Shown: piece after piece, positions 47,080 to 55,599 of the stretch | Layout: each line of letters starts with the position of its first letter | Numbering within the stretch: the first letter of the stretch is position 1 | DNA from: CAYSUS01 sp964434165 | Lineage (GTDB): Bacteria; Planctomycetota; Planctomycetia; Pirellulales; Thermoguttaceae | Direction: 5' to 3' | DNA length: 64,000 nucleotides | Assembly (NCBI GenBank): GCA_964434165.1 | Contig: CAYSUS010000036.1 | Location: forward strand, 4,404-68,403 | The notes under the pieces: model-generated | The model's database searches: none | The model's input: the letters and a program-made list of their open reading frames with translations, nothing else | Told to the model about the DNA's origin: nothing | Program-made: the position numbers and the translations under genes

Positions 47080-47421
47080 AGTCGCTCTTGCCGACATCGG
47101 TTTGCGAACGGCCCCAACCACGCTCTGAAGCGCACTCCACGACAACCCAGGGGCTCAGTCCAATTTCGTCAGGCTAGGCGTTGTTCCGCCAGGCAGCAAG
47201 ACTTCGCGGGTTCGGTTCACAGAACGCTAACCGATTTGCGCTTTCCTAACCTCTTCAGGGGCCAGGCCGCGCTGTCGTGTGGCCTTGGCTGGGTGGGCCG
47301 CTAGGGTGGTTTCTACTTCGGTTGCCGGTCGTTCGCGCGGCGCCCGCCTGACACGACGCACCCCGCCCCCCCCTCTCGCGGGCGCAGCTTGCGACGGGGA
47401 GGTGTCCTGCTCCGCGCCCCT
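47080..47421. other. Divergent intergenic region with a possible attC-like hairpin
   Basis: This region of about 340 bases separates the minus-strand GT2 from the plus-strand GT39-like gene. At 47116-47185 the outer arms AACCACGC and GCGTTGTT pair with one mismatch, and inner arms CTGAAG and CGTCAG pair with one mismatch. This resembles a degenerate integron attC, but the arms are asymmetric and no integrase or cassette is seen. Promoters for both genes are expected here. Confidence 0.3.
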
Positions 47422-49680
47422 ATGATCAAACGCCCCGAAGCCCAGCGCGCGATTGCCCGAAGGCCGGGCCGCCGCGCACCCCGCCAGCAGCCGGTCTCGG
47501 CGGTCCGGGGCAAGCCGATCACCGCGGTGCAGGCCGTGCTGGCCGGATGCGCGCTGCTCGCCTTTGGCGTTTCGTGCTATAGCGCGGCGTGGACGAAGAA
47601 CGGAACCTACGATGAAGTCGCGCACGTGAGTACAGGATGCTCCTTTTGGCGGATGGGCGACTTCCGGATGGCCCCCGAGGCCGTGCTCGCGCAGCGGTGG
47701 CTATCGTTACCGGTGTATCTCGGGCCGTTTGAGACGCCCGCGCTCGATCATCCCGCGTGGCGTCAGGCGGCGGACTGGCAGTTCGCCGACGAATTCGTCT
47801 ACCAGGGGGATAACGATGCGGACGCGATCTTCCGACGGGCCCGGGCGATGAATGTTATCCTGGGGATCGCGCTAGGCGTCGTCGTGTGGCGATGGTCCGC
47901 GTCGCTGTTCGGCGAGCCGGGCGGCCTGGTTTCGCTGGGGCTGTTCGCCTTCTCGCCCACCATGCTGGCCCACGCCGGTTTGGCCACGATCGACGTGGCG
48001 GCTGGCCTCGGCTTCACCGCGTGCAGCTGGACCCTATGGGGCATCTTGCACCGCGTCACGCCCTGGCGAGTCCTGGCTAGTGCCTTGCTTCTCGGCGGGT
48101 TCTTCGTGACCAAATTCTCCGTTGTGGTGATGGTCCCGATTGCCGCCGCGCTTGTGGCCGTGCGCCTTCTCGCCGGAGGCCCGCTCGAAATCCAGTTCGG
48201 CAGGTTCTCGCGGCAAGTCGTGAACCTTCGGGGCCAGGCCGCGTGGATCGTCGGGCTGATTTCAGTGCACGCGGTCGTGGCCTGGATCGTCATCTGGGCT
48301 GCGTTCTCTTTCCGCTTCGCGATGTTCAACAACGCTTTGCCGGGCAATCCCGCCCCGGAGCGCCTGATCTGGTTCGAGCTGGAGGAGGGCGCCACCGGGG
48401 CCGTTCGGCAGACCGTCGAGTGGGCGATCGAGTCGCGGCTGCTCCCGGAAGGGTACTTGCTGGCGTTTCTCAACACGATCGCAGGTTCGGAGTTGCGGGC
48501 CACCTTCCTGAATGGCCACTATAGCGAGACCGGGTTCGTGTCCTTCTTCCCCTACTGCCTGGGCGTGAAGACGCCTCTGCCGCTATTCGGCTTGTTGTGC
48601 CTCTCCCTATTGGGGGCCACCTACGCCTGCCGCCACGATCCGCGTGCGTGGGTGCACGGGCAGCCTCCCCGCCAGACGCAATCGTCCCGCCTGCGGTGCG
48701 CGCTGTCGGTGGCTTATGCCCTCACTCCCCTGTGGGCGCTTCTCGTCGTGTACTGGTCGTTTGCCATCGGCAGTAAGATCAACATCGGTCACCGCCACAT
48801 CCTTCCGACCTATCCCGCGATGTTCGTCCTCGCTGGCGGGTCCGCCTGCTGGCTGCGGCGCGGCGCGAAGGATCCGCGCGTGTCGTTGGCCGCTGGCTGG
48901 CCGAGCCGCATGTTGGCGGGATCAACCGTCGCGTTCCTGTCCTTGTTCATCGCCGAATCGCTCCTCACGTGGCCCCATTACCTCGCTTACTTCAACGTGG
49001 CCGCCGGTGGATCTGCCAACGGATACAAGCATCTGGTCGACAGCTCCCTGGACTGGGGGCAGGATCTTCGAGCGCTCAAGGCGTGGCTCGATGAGAACGG
49101 CCACCAGGGTCCCGCCTCACAGCCGGTGTACCTCGCCTACTTCGGCACCGCGGACCCCGAATACTACAACATCTGCGCCACGCCGCTTCCAGGAGACCTT
49201 CGCGGTCGGGCTCCCCTGGGGGCCGTGTGGAAGCCCGGGCTTTACTGTATCAGCGCCACGGACCTTCAATCCAACTTCATGACCGGCGTCTACGGCAGGT
49301 GGACGGACACCAACGAGAAGATCTACCGCGAGCTGCTGGCCACCGTGGGCACCTTTGACCGTACCCAAGACGATCCTCGAGCGCGAGAGGCGCTGATCCG
49401 ACAGCATGGCCTGGAGTTCTGGAGGCGCGCGCGCGCGAATCTCGACATGGCGAGACTCGCGCGATTGCTGGCGTACCTGCGCGAGTCCCGCCCGGCGGCG
49501 CGGATCAACTACACCATCTTCGTGTTCCAGTTGAGTCAGGAGGATCTGGATCGAGCTCAGTTCGGGCCGCCGCCCGAGAGCGGCTGCGAACCCCTGGCGT
49601 CGCGCGAACGTACGTTCTTCAGGCGGTGGCACATGACGCAGGTTCCCCACGACGACCGACCAGGCACGTGCACCGGATAA
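47422..49680 (+). CDS. GT39/PMT-like membrane glycosyltransferase
   Basis: The product is 752 residues from the ATG at 47422; TTG 47389 is an in-frame alternative. After the first helix the lumenal motif KNGTYDEVAHVSTG gives the D64-E65 pair typical of PMT/GT39 catalysis. Multiple helices follow, and the conserved SKINIGHRHILPTYP precedes the last ones. A soluble C-terminal domain (about 190 residues) contains DSSLDWGQDLRALKAWL, common in these planctomycete membrane proteins. It probably transfers a polyprenyl-phosphate-linked sugar to an exported acceptor. Confidence 0.84.
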   Translation: MIKRPEAQRAIARRPGRRAPRQQPVSAVRGKPITAVQAVLAGCALLAFGVSCYSAAWTKNGTYDEVAHVSTGCSFWRMGDFRMAPEAVLAQRWLSLPVYLGPFETPALDHPAWRQAADWQFADEFVYQGDNDADAIFRRARAMNVILGIALGVVVWRWSASLFGEPGGLVSLGLFAFSPTMLAHAGLATIDVAAGLGFTACSWTLWGILHRVTPWRVLASALLLGGFFVTKFSVVVMVPIAAALVAVRLLAGGPLEIQFGRFSRQVVNLRGQAAWIVGLISVHAVVAWIVIWAAFSFRFAMFNNALPGNPAPERLIWFELEEGATGAVRQTVEWAIESRLLPEGYLLAFLNTIAGSELRATFLNGHYSETGFVSFFPYCLGVKTPLPLFGLLCLSLLGATYACRHDPRAWVHGQPPRQTQSSRLRCALSVAYALTPLWALLVVYWSFAIGSKINIGHRHILPTYPAMFVLAGGSACWLRRGAKDPRVSLAAGWPSRMLAGSTVAFLSLFIAESLLTWPHYLAYFNVAAGGSANGYKHLVDSSLDWGQDLRALKAWLDENGHQGPASQPVYLAYFGTADPEYYNICATPLPGDLRGRAPLGAVWKPGLYCISATDLQSNFMTGVYGRWTDTNEKIYRELLATVGTFDRTQDDPRAREALIRQHGLEFWRRARANLDMARLARLLAYLRESRPAARINYTIFVFQLSQEDLDRAQFGPPPESGCEPLASRERTFFRRWHMTQVPHDDRPGTCTG

Positions 49681-49711
49681 CCCGCGCCTGCGCGAGACGG
49701 AAGGCACCCAA

Positions 49712-50734
49712 TTGAAGAAACTTGCGGCTCGACTCGTTCGCTGGGCCATTCCCCTGGCGATATTGGCATATCTCGTCCACCAGGTGCGCAGCGAGTCCGG
49801 CCAATTGCCCCTCACTCTCGGTGTCGCGTGCTGGCCTGCCCTCGGGCTGGCCTTGGCCGCGGTGCTTTTCGCCACGCTGCTGGCGATTCTCAGGTGGTGG
49901 CTGCTGGTGCGCGCGCTCCAGTTCGATTTCCGTCCACACGACGCGCTCCGCCTCGGTTTCCTGGGCGAGTTGATGAGCTTCGTCGCCCTGGGGCCCGTGG
50001 GAAGCGACGTAGTCAAGTGTGTCTTTCTCACACGGCGCTGCCCAGGGCGCCGCGCTCGGGCTGCGGCGACGGTTCTGGCCGACCGCGTGGTGGGCCTGTA
50101 CTGCCTCCTCCTTCTCGCGACGGCATCGCTGTTCCTGCTGCGGTCGCTGCACCCCTCCGCCGCTATGCCCCTGCCCGAATGGTTCGGGCCGGCCCTCCTG
50201 GGGTTCACACTCGCCGGCGGGTTATCCGTTGCGATATTGATGTCTCCCTGGGTGCCGCACGAGTCGCTCGCAAGCTGGGTGGGCCGTCTGCCCTGGGCGG
50301 GTCCCACGGCGGCTGAATTGGTCCGCGCCGCGGACGCGTACCGACGTCGTCCCCTCGCGCTGGTTGGCGCGGCAGCGCTCAGTCTGGCGGTGCACGGGGT
50401 CCTGGCGGTCAGTCTCTTCCTGATCGCCCTGGCTTTGGTGCCAAGCCCTCCGAACCTGGGAAGCCACTTCACCATCATGCCGCTGGCAACGGCGAGCGGC
50501 GTCCTGCCGCTGCCCGCCAACGGTCTCGGCGCGTTCGAGTTCATCCTGGAGAGTACGTACCGATCGGCCCGCGAGGCGGCCCCGATCCCTGGGCAGGGCA
50601 TTGTCGTCGCGGCTGGGTACAGGCTGGTGTCCCTCATCGTGGCCGGCGTTGGCGCCGGGGCCTATCTCGCCTACCGTCAAGATCTTAGCGCCGCGCTGCA
50701 GCAGTCCGAGACGGTCGGAGAGACGACGGGATGA
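49712..50734 (+). CDS. LPG-synthase-TM/YbhN-like membrane protein (putative flippase)
   Basis: The product is 340 residues from TTG 49712. Eight helices are likely. The family segments are FLGELMSFVALGPVGSDVVKCVFL and LPLPANGLGAFEFIL, matching the UPF0104/LPG_synthase_TM pattern also seen at 31326. Members are proposed to move lipids or lipid-linked intermediates across the membrane or to accompany glycosyltransferases. The two copies share little obvious sequence outside these motifs. It is next to the aminotransferase operon and may serve that product. Confidence 0.8.
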   Translation: MKKLAARLVRWAIPLAILAYLVHQVRSESGQLPLTLGVACWPALGLALAAVLFATLLAILRWWLLVRALQFDFRPHDALRLGFLGELMSFVALGPVGSDVVKCVFLTRRCPGRRARAAATVLADRVVGLYCLLLLATASLFLLRSLHPSAAMPLPEWFGPALLGFTLAGGLSVAILMSPWVPHESLASWVGRLPWAGPTAAELVRAADAYRRRPLALVGAAALSLAVHGVLAVSLFLIALALVPSPPNLGSHFTIMPLATASGVLPLPANGLGAFEFILESTYRSAREAAPIPGQGIVVAAGYRLVSLIVAGVGAGAYLAYRQDLSAALQQSETVGETTG

Positions 50735-50855
50735 GACGGGCCCTCATGCGCCTTGATCGGTGGCTGCAAAGCGAATGCTCCATGGCGCTCCGGCTCTCCG
50801 GCCTTTCGCCGGCCGGCCCGGTTCGTCAGTCGTGCATGCATCCATAGAGCCGTCC

Positions 50856-52028
50856 ATGAAATCGATCGCAGCTGTTCCAACGACCGACCGCGCCCCGGCC
50901 GTCCGCTGGTGGAGAACCGATCTGGGGGAGCTTGAGATCTCCGGGGTTGCCTCGGCGATTCGCGATCGCTGCATCAATGCAGGGCCGGTCACGCGTCAAC
51001 TGGAGACGGCCCTGGCTCGGCTGCTTGACGTGCCTTTCGTGCTGGCCACTAGTAGCGGGAGCACGGCCCTGTTGATGGGCCTTCTCGCCGTCGGTGTGGG
51101 GCACGGCGACGAGGTGCTCGTTCCTGCCGCTGGCTTCATCGCCCCGGCCCACGCGGCGATGATTCTTGGTGCCCGAGTGAGACTGGTCGACACCTGTCGC
51201 GACCGACCCCTTCTCGACCCACGACGCGCGGAGGAGGCGGTGTCGCCGCGCACCAAGGCGATCGTTCCGATCCACCTTGACGGGGCCGGCGCCGACATGG
51301 GGGCCCTCGTGTCCCTGGCGCACCGCCGCGGATTGCACGTGGTCGAGGATGCTGCCCGCGCGCTATGCTCCCGATCGCGAGGCTCGTGGCTCGGCACGCA
51401 GTCCGACGTTGGCGCGTTCTCCATGGGCATCACGAAGCTCATCACGACGGGCGAGGGCGGTTTCGTGGCGACCGCCGACGAGGCCCTCCATGACCGGTGC
51501 CTTCGGCTGCGCAATCACGGCGTCAAAGCGATTGCAGAGAACCGCTTCCCGGCGTTCGGCTTCAATCTTCGCTTCACCGACGTTGGCGCCGCCCTAGGTC
51601 TGGCGCAGCTGGAACAATTGGACGAACGGATCGCCGCGGTGCGTCGCGTGTACGACTTCTACCGCGAAGAACTGGCGTCGCTTCGCTACCTTCGCGTCCT
51701 GGAGGTGAGGACGGAGGACGGCGAGTTGCCCCTATGGACTCAGGCCGTCTGTGCAGATCGGGATCGCGTCGTCGACATGCTGGGCCGCAGCGGCATCGAG
51801 TCGCGGCCGTTCCACCCGTGTCTGGCCGAGTCGCCACACCTGGAAGCCGAGGGAGACTTCCCGAACGCGAGGTTCTTCGCCAACCACGGTCTGACGCTCC
51901 CCTCCGGGACCCATCAGAGCCCCGATGATCTGCGATCGGTCGTCCGGGCGCTCAGGAGCGTCGGCGATCGCATCGGCCAGGATATTTCGGTAATCTGGGA
52001 GCGCGAGACCCGCGAGCCGCGCGCGTAG
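50856..52028 (+). CDS. DegT/DnrJ/EryC1-family PLP aminotransferase
   Basis: The product is 390 residues from the ATG at 50856; the in-frame start at 50760 adds an unlikely arginine/alanine-rich tail. Family hallmarks are NAGPVTRQLETALARLL, VLATSSGSTALLMGLLA, HLDGAGADMGAL, VVEDAARAL and the PLP lysine K194 in GITKLITTGEGGFV. The last part (RFPAFGFNLRFTDVGAALG) is the usual substrate-binding segment. These enzymes transaminate keto-sugars attached to nucleotides. It is the first gene of the right-hand sugar set and could act on the keto product of an SDR encoded downstream. Confidence 0.9.
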   Translation: MKSIAAVPTTDRAPAVRWWRTDLGELEISGVASAIRDRCINAGPVTRQLETALARLLDVPFVLATSSGSTALLMGLLAVGVGHGDEVLVPAAGFIAPAHAAMILGARVRLVDTCRDRPLLDPRRAEEAVSPRTKAIVPIHLDGAGADMGALVSLAHRRGLHVVEDAARALCSRSRGSWLGTQSDVGAFSMGITKLITTGEGGFVATADEALHDRCLRLRNHGVKAIAENRFPAFGFNLRFTDVGAALGLAQLEQLDERIAAVRRVYDFYREELASLRYLRVLEVRTEDGELPLWTQAVCADRDRVVDMLGRSGIESRPFHPCLAESPHLEAEGDFPNARFFANHGLTLPSGTHQSPDDLRSVVRALRSVGDRIGQDISVIWERETREPRA

Positions 52029-52115
52029 TTCGGGATGAAGGAAGAGCCGGCCCCGCCGCCCCTGCGCCGGGCGCCGGGAACGCTACGGTTTCGTTTTTCT
52101 GGATAGAGAGAACCG

Positions 52116-52697
52116 ATGAGCTTCACTTTGCCGCTAGGAAGCACGGCTCCCGACTTCGATCTGCCCGGGGTGGATGGCAAGCGTTATCGCCTCGCGGACT
52201 TCGCGGACTGCCCCGTCCTGGTCGTGGTGTTCACCTGCAATCACTGCCACTACGCCTACGGGGTGGACGGCCGCCTGATGGCCATTGCCAACGAGTACGG
52301 ACCTCGCGGCGTCGGCGTGGTCACGATCAACTCAAACGACACCGCGAGCCATCCGGAGGATTCGTTCGAACACATGGTCGAGCGCCACCAGCAGCAGCCT
52401 TTTCCCTATCCCTACTTGAGAGACGAGTCGCAGCACACGGCGCTCGACTACGGCGCGTTGCGGACCCCGCACTTCTTCGTCTTCGGTCGCGATCGCAAGC
52501 TGCGCTATACCGGGCGCATGGACGACAACCCCCGCGATGAGACGAAATCCACGACCCGCGAGCTGCGCGACGCCCTGGACGACATCCTCCAGGGTCGGCC
52601 CGTCCGGACCCCGCTCACCAACCCGATCGGCTGCAACGTCAAGTGGCGCGGCCAGGACGAACACTGGATGCTCCCTGAGTCCTGCGATCTCGTGTGA
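52116..52697 (+). CDS. AhpC/TSA-type thioredoxin-fold protein
   Basis: The product is 193 residues. APDFDLPGVDGKRYRLADF is the normal peroxiredoxin/TlpA entry, and the active-site loop is FTCNHCHYA with C41 and C44, a CXXC variant of the CPXC type. TPHFFVFGRDRKLRYTGRMDDNP matches the redoxin family that ends in a conserved CNVKW segment (present here at IGCNVKWRG). No signal peptide is seen, so it is cytoplasmic. Why it is in a sugar cluster is unclear; it may be a housekeeping insertion. Confidence 0.85.
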   Translation: MSFTLPLGSTAPDFDLPGVDGKRYRLADFADCPVLVVVFTCNHCHYAYGVDGRLMAIANEYGPRGVGVVTINSNDTASHPEDSFEHMVERHQQQPFPYPYLRDESQHTALDYGALRTPHFFVFGRDRKLRYTGRMDDNPRDETKSTTRELRDALDDILQGRPVRTPLTNPIGCNVKWRGQDEHWMLPESCDLV

Positions 52698-52776
52698 GAT
52701 TCGTCTGCCGGGTCTTGCGGAACGGCTTTGAAGTTGCGTTTGCTTTCCGACCAACAATAGCCCGAGGATCTCCAAC

Positions 52777-53283
52777 GTGCGCGAAACGCCCGAGGCGCTG
52801 TTCAACACCGAGGCCGTGCTGGCCGTTGACGACCTGATGATCGATCTGTTGCAGGAACGGGCGGAGTCGGCCCCGCGGCGCCGTTACCGGCTCTGCATGC
52901 ATCACTCTCCGCAAGACACTGTCCAGGAGATGGTGCTTGCATACTGCCGAGGCTCGTACAACCGCCCGCATCGTCATCCGGATCGGTCGTCCTCGATGTA
53001 TCTTCTCCAGGGGCACCTGGACGTGGTCGTCTTCGACGACACCGGCGAAGTGATCCGCATCATCGCCATGGGGCCGCACGACAGCCCCAAGGCCCACCTC
53101 GTGCGCCTGGCGCCGGGCTGCTGGCACATGGACATACCGCGATCCGACCGCGTGGTCATTCACGAGATCATCGCGGGACCATTTGACCGCGAGAAGTCGA
53201 ACGTCATGGCTCCCTGGAGCCCGGAGGAGGGCGATCAGGACGCGGTCAAGGCCTTCCTCGCCAAGGTCGCCCCGGACAGGTAG
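52777..53283 (+). CDS. WbuC-family cupin
   Basis: The product is 168 residues from GTG 52777. The WbuC signature RYRLCMHHSPQDTVQEMVLAY and the cupin metal-binding run YNRPHRHPDRSSSMYLLQGHL are clear, with two histidines in RPHRH. The second cupin motif contains LAPGCWHMDIP. WbuC-type cupins occur in O-antigen clusters, and their activity is not settled. Here it lies between the redoxin and a pair of membrane/winged-helix proteins. Confidence 0.88.
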   Translation: MRETPEALFNTEAVLAVDDLMIDLLQERAESAPRRRYRLCMHHSPQDTVQEMVLAYCRGSYNRPHRHPDRSSSMYLLQGHLDVVVFDDTGEVIRIIAMGPHDSPKAHLVRLAPGCWHMDIPRSDRVVIHEIIAGPFDREKSNVMAPWSPEEGDQDAVKAFLAKVAPDR

Positions 53284-53383
53284 GTCAGCCTGTCCCGGGT
53301 TGACACGCGGTCACCACAGGCGGCCGGTCCGACTCCGGGACCGAGTCGGCTGCATCTCCGTTCAAGTCCGATTCCGGTCAGCA

Positions 53384-53893
53384 ATGGAAGTTTTTGTCTT
53401 CGGGGTTCAGGCTCTCCTGACGGCCTTCTTGGTTCACGTCGTGGTGTGGCGCATGCGTCTGCCGCAGTCTCACAGTCGCGCACTTCTGGCGATCTTCTTC
53501 GGTACGCTGGTCGTGATGCTCGGTCTGAGGGCGGCGTACGCCCCGGTCTGGCTTCCGCACCTCGCAGGGCCGTGGCAGTACGTCCAGGTAACGCTTTTTC
53601 ACGTGGCATTCTCCCTCGCGTACCTCGATTTCTACACGGCGATCGAGGACGATAGCCCCACACTGACCCTGCTCTTGGACCTTGATGACGCGGGGCCCGC
53701 GGGGCGATCCGAGGAAGAACTCCGCGAGTTGATCGGCGATCACTGGGTTGTGGGCAGCCGCCTGGAAGCGATGGAAGGCGCGGGCGTGGTCGAGCAGTGC
53801 GAGGGACGTTACCGGCTCACGCAAGCAGGCCGTTTCTGGAACCGGTGTTTCCAGTGGGGTCGTCGGGTCTACGGCTTGGAGGTGGGAGGCTGA
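53384..53893 (+). CDS. Small membrane protein with C-terminal winged-helix-like domain, A
   Basis: The product is 169 residues. Three hydrophobic helices (VFVFGVQALLTAFLVHVVV, ALLAIFFGTLVVMLGLRA, VTLFHVAFSLAYLDFYTAI) lead into a cytoplasmic part resembling a winged helix: SEEELRELIGDHWVVGSRLE, AGVVEQCEGRYRLTQAGRFW. It overlaps the next gene by TGATG. I do not recognise a named family. The ATG at 53384 gives a clean N-terminal helix. Confidence 0.75.
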   Translation: MEVFVFGVQALLTAFLVHVVVWRMRLPQSHSRALLAIFFGTLVVMLGLRAAYAPVWLPHLAGPWQYVQVTLFHVAFSLAYLDFYTAIEDDSPTLTLLLDLDDAGPAGRSEEELRELIGDHWVVGSRLEAMEGAGVVEQCEGRYRLTQAGRFWNRCFQWGRRVYGLEVGG

Positions 53894-54441
53894 TGGCGCG
53901 CTACGCCGATGCATTCCTGGCTCTGGCCCCGCTGCTCGGGCTGGCCGGGTACCTGACGTCCCACGTCACGCTCAGCCGTGCGCTCGGCCCGAGGAGGCTT
54001 GTGGCCGGGTACTTGGGAGGGTTCGCGGCAGGCGAGACCGTCTTGCTCGCCTGTTCCCTCGCCGCTTTGGCGTCTTCCAATCATGGCTGGACCGACGGGC
54101 TTGCCCTGGTGGTGATGAATCAACTGACCTATCTCGCGCTGGCATATGGCTACATCAACTTCGTGCTGATCATCATCGCCTCTTTGCGAATCCGTGTCTT
54201 GCACGAGTTGGGCGCGGCCGACAAGGGCCTGACCAAGGCCGAGTTGCTCGAGAAGTACAACGCCAGGGGGGTCCTTTCCGCCCGCATCGAGCGACTCGCT
54301 TCGTCCGGACGGATCCGCGCCGAAGGCGGACGGTTCCACTCCGTGCCCTGCTTCCTGCTCGTCGTGGCTCGTGTCATCCGCATGGCCAAGGTCGTCCTGT
54401 TCGGATCGCACCGCTCCCATGGCAGGGGCGGGCCGATCTGA
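53893..54441 (+). CDS. Small membrane protein with winged-helix-like domain, B
   Basis: The product is 182 residues from the ATG at 53893, overlapping the previous TGA (TGATG). Four hydrophobic helices are followed by LTKAELLEKYNARGVLSARIE and RLASSGRIRAEGGRFHS, then a last hydrophobic stretch (FLLVVARVIRMAKVVLF). The layout parallels protein A (helices, then a winged-helix-like segment), but the helices differ. The two are co-translated, so they probably act as a pair. No function is known to me. Confidence 0.75.
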   Translation: MARYADAFLALAPLLGLAGYLTSHVTLSRALGPRRLVAGYLGGFAAGETVLLACSLAALASSNHGWTDGLALVVMNQLTYLALAYGYINFVLIIIASLRIRVLHELGAADKGLTKAELLEKYNARGVLSARIERLASSGRIRAEGGRFHSVPCFLLVVARVIRMAKVVLFGSHRSHGRGGPI

Positions 54442-54591
54442 ACCCGGCGTTCACACAGCCCTAACACTTGGGCCTTCTAATGACGGGTCTTCCGCTTCGC
54501 AGCGGGGCGAGCGGTAGGGAGCGGTTCGTGTGTCTCGCTTCCAGAGGCTCTGCGGGCGGCGCAGACTTGCAGGAATTCCCAGGAGAAAGCG

Positions 54592-55599
54592 ATGATGGTT
54601 GACGCCCGGGGCGCCGTAGTCGTGACCGGGGGGGCGGGCTACGTCGGTGCGGTGCTTGTTCCCAAGCTGCTGGCGGCGGGTCATCCGGTCAAGGTGCTGG
54701 ACTGGTTCCTCTACGGCGAGCATGTGCTCGATGGCTACCGCGACGATCCGCGCCTTCAGCTGCTCCGCGGCGACATTCGCGACTGCGGCCTGCTCGCGGA
54801 GGCCCTGCCCGACTGCGATGCCGTGATCCATCTGGCATGCATCTCCAACGACCCGAGCTTCGAGCTCGATCCCGAGCTCGGCCGTTCGGTCAATTACGAG
54901 GCCTTTCGGCCGCTGGTCGAGACCGCGCGCGATTGTGGCGTGCGCCGCTTCATCTACGCCTCTTCGTCGAGCGTCTATGGCCTGAAAGAGGAGGAGCAGG
55001 TGACGGAGGACCTGCCGCTTCAGCCGCTGACCGACTACTCCCGATACAAAGCCCTCTGCGAGGACGTGCTGCGCGAATATGAGTCGCCCGACTTCACGAC
55101 CACGATCATACGTCCGGCGACGGTCTGTGGGTATTCACCGCGGCTGCGCCTGGACCTGACGGTCAATATCCTCACGCACCATGCGGTAGTGGATGGCCGC
55201 ATCCGCGTGTTCGGGGGTACCCAGTACCGCCCCAACCTGCACATCGACGACATGACCGATTTGTACGTCCACGTGCTTGGGCTGCCCGCGGGGAAGGTCG
55301 CGGGGAAGGTGTGGAACGTGGGCTATCAGAACCAGACTGTGATGTCCATCGCCGAGGATGTGCGGCGCGTCGTGGGACACGAGGAGGTAGAAATCGTGGT
55401 GGAGCCGACGGATGACCTTCGATCGTATCGCATCTCCTCGGACCGAATACTTCGCGACCTCGGCTTCCGTCCTCAGCGGAGCATTGGGGACGCCGTTCGC
55501 GATCTGGCGGACGCGTTTCGGGCGAACATGGTGCCGAATTCCAAGGAGGACGATCGGTACTACAACATCCGCATGATGCAGGGGCAGAACGTCCAATGA
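54592..55599 (+). CDS. Extended SDR NDP-sugar epimerase/dehydratase
   Basis: The product is 335 residues. The NAD-binding loop is VVVTGGAGYVGAVLV (GGAGYVG, 13-19), the active-site serine lies in YASSSSVYG and the catalytic pair is Y149 and K153 (YSRYK). GDIRDCGLLAEAL and NPxxx-type segments (RPNLHIDDMTDLYVH) fit UDP-glucose 4-epimerase-like enzymes. The exact substrate is unknown. The stop overlaps the next ATG (ATGA), beginning the tightly coupled transketolase operon. Confidence 0.87.
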   Translation: MMVDARGAVVVTGGAGYVGAVLVPKLLAAGHPVKVLDWFLYGEHVLDGYRDDPRLQLLRGDIRDCGLLAEALPDCDAVIHLACISNDPSFELDPELGRSVNYEAFRPLVETARDCGVRRFIYASSSSVYGLKEEEQVTEDLPLQPLTDYSRYKALCEDVLREYESPDFTTTIIRPATVCGYSPRLRLDLTVNILTHHAVVDGRIRVFGGTQYRPNLHIDDMTDLYVHVLGLPAGKVAGKVWNVGYQNQTVMSIAEDVRRVVGHEEVEIVVEPTDDLRSYRISSDRILRDLGFRPQRSIGDAVRDLADAFRANMVPNSKEDDRYYNIRMMQGQNVQ

